Of a stretch of 64,000 nt of DNA, positions 60,020 to 64,000 are shown piece by piece. Origin of the DNA: Sphingobacterium chungjuense (GTDB taxonomy: Bacteria; Bacteroidota; Bacteroidia; Sphingobacteriales; Sphingobacteriaceae). The notes under the pieces were generated by a model that did no database searches, had not been told where the DNA came from, and saw nothing but the letters and a program-made list of their open reading frames with translations. The first letter of the stretch is position 1; every line of letters starts with the position of its first letter. A program made the translations under genes and the position numbers. The stretch spans positions 496,001-560,000 of the forward strand of contig NZ_WLYS01000001.1 of assembly GCF_011316935.1 (NCBI RefSeq), given 5' to 3'.

Positions 60020-61255
60020 TTAATCTTTTTTCGTCAATCTTATCACTCTCTGTTCAAAAGACTGGAGGATTTCTTCCTTTTCCAGATACTGCTGCGCATA
60101 CTGTCTTGCATTTTGTTTCAGTAAGCTCACATCGGTAAACAATGCTGTTTTGATGCCCTGCTCTAATGCTGAATCGCTTTCAGGATCTACCAAGATCCCC
60201 ATATTGAATTTTTGAACTACCTCAAAAAGGGTGGTTCCTGCGCTTGCAGTGACCAGAGCACACCCTCCCGAAGCCAATATACCCGTTAATTTGCTTGGCA
60301 TCACAAGATCCGCTGCAGACGATTTCTGTAATACTAAATGCACATCGGCCATAGCCAATAAAGCAGAGAGCTTTTCGTACGGCTGTAGCGGAAAAAAATA
60401 CACATTGGATAAGGAACTTTCTGCCGCAAGCTTTACCAGCTTATCCTTTCCTCCTCCTGAGCCGCAGATCACAAATTTGACATCGCTATCGTCTTTAAAT
60501 TGCGCAGCAACGCGAATAATGCTGTCTAAGCCCTGTTTCTCACCAAGATTACCACTGTAAAGGACAATCTTATCTTCGAGAGAAAACCCCATTTCAGTAC
60601 GCAGCGATTGTTCTTTTGTCAAAGGTTGAATGGCATTGCCATCTACCCAGTTAGGAAAAAAAAGAAGCTTTTGTGGTACTATCCCTTTAGATAAAATCTT
60701 TTTCTGCATTCCTTCGGAAATGGTCGACACTCGGGCACCTCGGTTTAAAAAGAAGCGCTCCAAGCCAAACATAGCTCGCAAGAAGGTCTGATTTTTAATC
60801 ATTCCCAGATCTTTTGCTGCATCCACCTGCAAATCTTGTATGTGATTTATCCACACGGTTCGCCTTATGCCAGCATACAGCCATGGAAACGACGAGAGGT
60901 GAAAGGGAGGCGCGATACAAAAGACAAGGTCAAATTTTTTAGAGAACAGGGCTTTTATCCAAAAAGGTATAGTAGCTGCCAGAAAAGAGAATTCATGGAT
61001 AATACGCTTGACTGATGTCACTTCTTTCGGGACGTACAGCGGCACGCGATGCACATGGACACCACGCAATATCTCTGTATGCCAGTTTTTTCCTCTATAG
61101 TCTGTATGCACTTGCCACTCTGGGTAATAAGGGACGGCTGTAAGTACATGCACATCATGTCCACGCGCAGCCAACCATTCTGCCATTTCTCCTGTGTACT
61201 TCCCAATACCTGTTAGTTCGGGTGCGTAATTAATCCCATGTATTAAAATCCTCAT
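60020..61255 (-). CDS. WcaI-type group 4 glycosyltransferase
   Basis: The 411-residue protein has the GT-B fold signature of WcaI/colanic acid transferases: an N-terminal MRILIHGINYAPELTGIGKY, membrane-like helix VKRIIHEFSFLAATIPFW, and a C-terminal nucleotide-sugar site with VLYSGNLGEKQGLDSI, VICGSGGGKDKLV, FFPLQPYEKL and VMPSKLTGILASGGCAL. It probably adds a fucose or other hexose to the lipid-linked repeat unit. It is 13 nt upstream of the Wzi gene and 10 nt after the GT2 gene. Confidence 0.9.
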   Translation of the reverse strand: MRILIHGINYAPELTGIGKYTGEMAEWLAARGHDVHVLTAVPYYPEWQVHTDYRGKNWHTEILRGVHVHRVPLYVPKEVTSVKRIIHEFSFLAATIPFWIKALFSKKFDLVFCIAPPFHLSSFPWLYAGIRRTVWINHIQDLQVDAAKDLGMIKNQTFLRAMFGLERFFLNRGARVSTISEGMQKKILSKGIVPQKLLFFPNWVDGNAIQPLTKEQSLRTEMGFSLEDKIVLYSGNLGEKQGLDSIIRVAAQFKDDSDVKFVICGSGGGKDKLVKLAAESSLSNVYFFPLQPYEKLSALLAMADVHLVLQKSSAADLVMPSKLTGILASGGCALVTASAGTTLFEVVQKFNMGILVDPESDSALEQGIKTALFTDVSLLKQNARQYAQQYLEKEEILQSFEQRVIRLTKKD

Positions 61256-61265
61256 ACGATCCCTA

Positions 61266-62171
61266 CTAGCCTATATTTATTTGATAATTATCTTTGACAA
61301 ATGCCTTAATCTTCTGTGCATCGCTACCGCAATGTTTCTTAATTTCATATACCTTGGCGTCTACTAATGATCGATACCACCAGCCTTGCATAAAATGCCA
61401 TAGAAAACCTTCTTTACCTTCGGTAAATCCCAACTTGAAGAAATAGCGATATATAAAGTAGATAAAGCAACGCCAAAACAGTGGCATGCTGGCATACTTC
61501 TCTTTTCTCAGGCGCTTTTCTTCCGCATCTTTGGCCATTTCAGAAGTAACTGGTTGATCATTATCAGGCAAAAAACCCAATTCAATATTAAGTAGATCAA
61601 TGGCTTCCCGAATGCTATAACCATTGTGTTTCGTGATCCACCAACCCAGTGGATTGAGGTTGTCATCAAAAAAACAATAATCAAGCTGTATAGAACTGCC
61701 TTTACTTAATACGATATGCTCGTCCATCCAGCGTTCTTCGCAGGTACCTACTCCATACTTAAACAACCGCAACATATTCCATTTGATATTTCCCCGATTA
61801 ATCGTTTTACCTAAAAAAACCATTTTCCGTTCCATGACCAATCCCGTAATATCGGCAGGTACATGAGGCACTTTTGCATTAAGCTCGGAGATCAAATCGG
61901 CAGAAAGATACTCATCAGCATCTAGTCGGAATACCCACTCCGTGGTCACTGGTATATTAGTAAGTCCCCAGTTCAGCTGGCGTGCATAATTATTTTCCCA
62001 TTTATTTTGGTAAACAATAGCTCCCATCGATTCAGCAATTTCTTTTGTTCTATCGGTGGAGAACGAATCAACGAGGTAGATCGCTTTGGAAAATTGAAGG
62101 GCATTTTCGATACAACGAGCAATGTGTTTTTCTTCGTTGAACGTTAGAATTATGGTAGAAATATCAAGCAT
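61266..62171 (-). CDS. Family 2 glycosyltransferase
   Basis: The 301-residue protein is a GT-A glycosyltransferase: STIILTFNEEKHIARCIE at the N-terminus, AIYLVDSFSTDRT, the metal motif LDADEYLS (DxD-like) and a helical C-terminal part (about 230-290) with hydrophobic segments typical of the WaaE/KdtX-like subgroup. The transferred sugar is unknown. It is 3 nt from the acetyltransferase gene. Confidence 0.9.
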   Translation of the reverse strand: MLDISTIILTFNEEKHIARCIENALQFSKAIYLVDSFSTDRTKEIAESMGAIVYQNKWENNYARQLNWGLTNIPVTTEWVFRLDADEYLSADLISELNAKVPHVPADITGLVMERKMVFLGKTINRGNIKWNMLRLFKYGVGTCEERWMDEHIVLSKGSSIQLDYCFFDDNLNPLGWWITKHNGYSIREAIDLLNIELGFLPDNDQPVTSEMAKDAEEKRLRKEKYASMPLFWRCFIYFIYRYFFKLGFTEGKEGFLWHFMQGWWYRSLVDAKVYEIKKHCGSDAQKIKAFVKDNYQINIG

Positions 62172-62174
62172 GAG

Positions 62175-62747
62175 CTAATTCTGTTTTGGTGTAGTTTGAT
62201 CTGTGATGATACGCTGTTTAAGGGCTTTGCAAGGATTACCGGCACACACCATCCAGGGTTCCATATTTTTGATTACAACCGAGCGAGCGCCTATAACCGC
62301 TCCTTCTCCTATCGTTACGCCGGGATGCACAAACGCTTCGGCAGCGATCCACGCATGCGCTTCTACTGTAATTGGGGCAGTAATGAGGGGATGTCCAATT
62401 TTGGTATAATCATGAGAACCCGTGCATATATAAGCACCTTGTGAAACAATGCTGCGCTTACCGAGTGTGATCTGCCCTTGACTATAGAGTATGGCACCGC
62501 TTCCAACTCCACATTCATCTTCCAATGTAAGATTCCAAGGCGCCCAGATTTTCACTCCTGGGTACACATGCACATTTTTCCCAACGCTAGCTCCGAAAAG
62601 CCTCAACAAAAAAGACCTCCATGCATGCAATGGCCGAGGAGAGAAACGAAAAAATAAGACATATACTACGCCCCAAACTACTCTCGCCAACTTATTCTGC
62701 AAAGAGAAAGAGGCTCCTGTATACGTATCTGTGTTTATTTTTGACAT
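62175..62747 (-). CDS. WcaF-type hexapeptide-repeat acetyltransferase
   Basis: The 190-residue protein has the left-handed beta-helix of repeated hexapeptides (GASVGKNVHVYPGVKIWAPW; GRI-type turns; VTIGEGAVIGARSVV), the catalytic-type His in TGSHDYT and the NPCKALKQR C-terminus of WcaF/CysE-type O-acetyltransferases. It is likely to acetylate sugar residues of the exopolysaccharide using acetyl-CoA. Its start overlaps the preceding glycosyltransferase end by 13 nt. Confidence 0.9.
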   Translation of the reverse strand: MSKINTDTYTGASFSLQNKLARVVWGVVYVLFFRFSPRPLHAWRSFLLRLFGASVGKNVHVYPGVKIWAPWNLTLEDECGVGSGAILYSQGQITLGKRSIVSQGAYICTGSHDYTKIGHPLITAPITVEAHAWIAAEAFVHPGVTIGEGAVIGARSVVIKNMEPWMVCAGNPCKALKQRIITDQTTPKQN

Positions 62748-63910
62748 ATCGCATTTATAAATTTCTGAGCCGCACCTGTAGGAAGATAGTGCTCTTCGTA
62801 AGTCTTCTTAGCATTTATTCCCATTCTATTCAGCTCGTCAGCACTGTAATTGATAGAGAGATTGCGCAGGACATCAATAACTGATGACAGGTTGTCTTCG
62901 AATACCATTCCCGAATCGCTATCTTCAATTACGGTATAGATATTAACTTGCTTAGTAATAAACACTGGTCTTCCACAGGACATCGCTTCGACAACCGCAA
63001 TACCAAAATTTTCTTGATGCGATGGTAGGATAAAAATTTCGCAACCATAAATAGCACCCCACTTAGCATCACCGCGCAGCATCCCTGTGAATACTATATC
63101 CTCTCTCCCTTTCGTACTCTGCATCAGCTGTTGTGCATAATCACTATCATCAGGGCCAGCAATCACCAGCTTTGGCAATTTTAGTCTCTTGGCAGTCACT
63201 GATTTATATGCATCTATTAATATATCCACTCCTTTCTTTGTGTGAATGCGACTTAAAAACAAAAGATATGGTTCGGTAGCACCAAGACCAGATACTTTTA
63301 GAAATTCTGCTGTCATATTAGGTGTTGTTGACGGTGGAGGCTGCACACCATAACTCACATTCAATTCCGCCTTTGGGTGGTAATTTTTAAACGTTTCTCG
63401 TGCCAAGATTAGTTCTCTCTCACAAGTGAACAGGACTCCATCCACATTATTGATAACTTGATTTTCAACTATATGCCAGAAAAAAAGATTTCTTAGTGCT
63501 TTCCACTTTCTCTCTGCCGCACGCTGGAAATAGGGATCTAACATTCCATGGGGCATGACATAGAGTGAAGGAAGTTTTTCCTGATTCTTTTTTTTAAGGC
63601 GATTCCACACTTTGAATGTGCCGAAACTATTGTAAAGCCATAATCCATGAATGATCACTTTATCAAATTTATAGATATTCGCTTCCAACCACGTTGATAA
63701 TGTTGGTACATAAGCATATGGACTTTTTGCTGGACCAATCTTATGAACTGCGAAATTATCATCTATACCATAGTCTGCATTAGGTTCATCAAAACAAAGC
63801 ACCTCATTTTCTATCCCTAAAGCCTTCAATTGAGGAACAGCATTACGGATTCCTTGGGAAGGGCCACCAGAGGCTGGATTCATTGACGATATGACGCGTA
63901 GTATTTTCAT
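62735..63910 (-). CDS. Family 4 glycosyltransferase
   Basis: The 391-residue GT-B protein has MKILRVISSMNPASGGPSQG at the N-terminus and the GT4 donor-site motifs LFLSRIHTKKGVDILIDAY, VIAGPDDSDYAQQL, FTGMLRGDAKWGAIYG and LPSHQENFGIAVVEAMSCGR. The transferred sugar is unknown. It overlaps the acetyltransferase gene by 13 nt and lies 15 nt after a partial upstream reading frame, fitting a single leftward operon. Confidence 0.9.
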   Translation of the reverse strand: MKILRVISSMNPASGGPSQGIRNAVPQLKALGIENEVLCFDEPNADYGIDDNFAVHKIGPAKSPYAYVPTLSTWLEANIYKFDKVIIHGLWLYNSFGTFKVWNRLKKKNQEKLPSLYVMPHGMLDPYFQRAAERKWKALRNLFFWHIVENQVINNVDGVLFTCERELILARETFKNYHPKAELNVSYGVQPPPSTTPNMTAEFLKVSGLGATEPYLLFLSRIHTKKGVDILIDAYKSVTAKRLKLPKLVIAGPDDSDYAQQLMQSTKGREDIVFTGMLRGDAKWGAIYGCEIFILPSHQENFGIAVVEAMSCGRPVFITKQVNIYTVIEDSDSGMVFEDNLSSVIDVLRNLSINYSADELNRMGINAKKTYEEHYLPTGAAQKFINAICQK

Positions 63911-63925
63911 ATTACTTCTAGTTCT

Positions 63926-64000
63926 TTATTTGCTATAAGGCGGCTTTGGCATTATATTGACTTGCCCAATTTGATAGGATAGAATTTGGTTAAAATATGA
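63926..64000 (-). CDS. C-terminal fragment of an upstream polysaccharide-cluster gene
   Basis: On the minus strand a reading frame is open from the window edge to a TAA at 63926-63928, giving 24 residues that end IMPKPPYSK. The two other frames are closed within the same stretch. The stop lies 15 nt before the next glycosyltransferase ATG, the spacing seen across the cluster, so it is probably the end of a preceding gene. The family cannot be told. Confidence 0.4.
   Translation of the reverse strand, partial: SYFNQILSYQIGQVNIMPKPPYSK

Noticed and set aside
1-64000. tRNA or rRNA genes, CRISPR arrays, IS elements or prophage
   Set aside because: No cloverleaf-like segment, no regularly spaced repeats, no transposase or phage gene was seen by eye in the window.

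Overview
The window looks like a chromosomal segment of a Bacteroidota bacterium, most likely family Sphingobacteriaceae. The evidence is an alternative complex III (ActA/ActB) locus, lipoproteins and SusC-like TonB receptor architecture, a NagB deaminase fused to a PIG-L domain, a bactofilin/M23 pair, Bacteroidota-type promoters (TTG-N17-23-TAnnTTTG), no Shine-Dalgarno preference, and a Wzi/WcaF/WcaI-type exopolysaccharide cluster. No rRNA, tRNA, IS element, prophage or CRISPR array was seen. Most of the content is core housekeeping; the strongest accessory signal is at the right end.

Layout. 1-1.6 kb: end of an alternative complex III operon (actA, start of actB). 1.7-3.6 kb: lipoprotein MsrB, a DUF1080 lipoprotein and a NAD(P)H oxidoreductase broken by one in-frame stop. 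3.7-8.3 kb: mutL, two rhomboids (the second catalytically dead) and an EEP-family membrane protein. 8.3-20 kb: fumC, a CTP-type protease, NagB fusion, TlpA-like thioredoxin, a trans-sulfuration enzyme, metallophosphoesterase, hemH and ispH. 20-27 kb: Rieske protein, a small Cys protein, M3 and M1 peptidases, bactofilin and its M23 partner. 27-32.4 kb: mutY, ssb, pheS, a TetR regulator, ndk, ybeY-ruvX and a secreted peptide-deformylase homologue. 32.4-38.4 kb: a leftward dcd-capD-dnaG-yraN-QC run. 38.5-40.2 kb: a phosphopantetheinyl transferase and dusB. 40.2-44.6 kb: a leftward ATP-grasp / single-domain receiver / hybrid histidine kinase operon. 44.7-50.1 kb: TauE permease, dicarboxylate symporter, flippase, acylphosphatase and amidohydrolase. 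50.2-52.9 kb: a TPP riboswitch followed by a TonB-dependent receptor, almost certainly for thiamine compounds. 52.9-54.4 kb: small envelope proteins. 54.4-64 kb: a leftward surface polysaccharide cluster (glycosyltransferases, acetyltransferase, Wzi, UDP-glucose dehydrogenase, GDP-mannose synthesis enzyme, outer membrane barrel).

Points that stand out are the ATP-grasp/receiver/kinase operon of unknown output, the exported deformylase homologue, the riboswitch-controlled receptor, a terminator-like hairpin hidden in a signal-peptide coding region, and many promoters whose -7 box lies only 3-8 nt from the start codon, implying leaderless or near-leaderless mRNAs. All functions are assigned by reading motifs by eye; no search or structure prediction was run.
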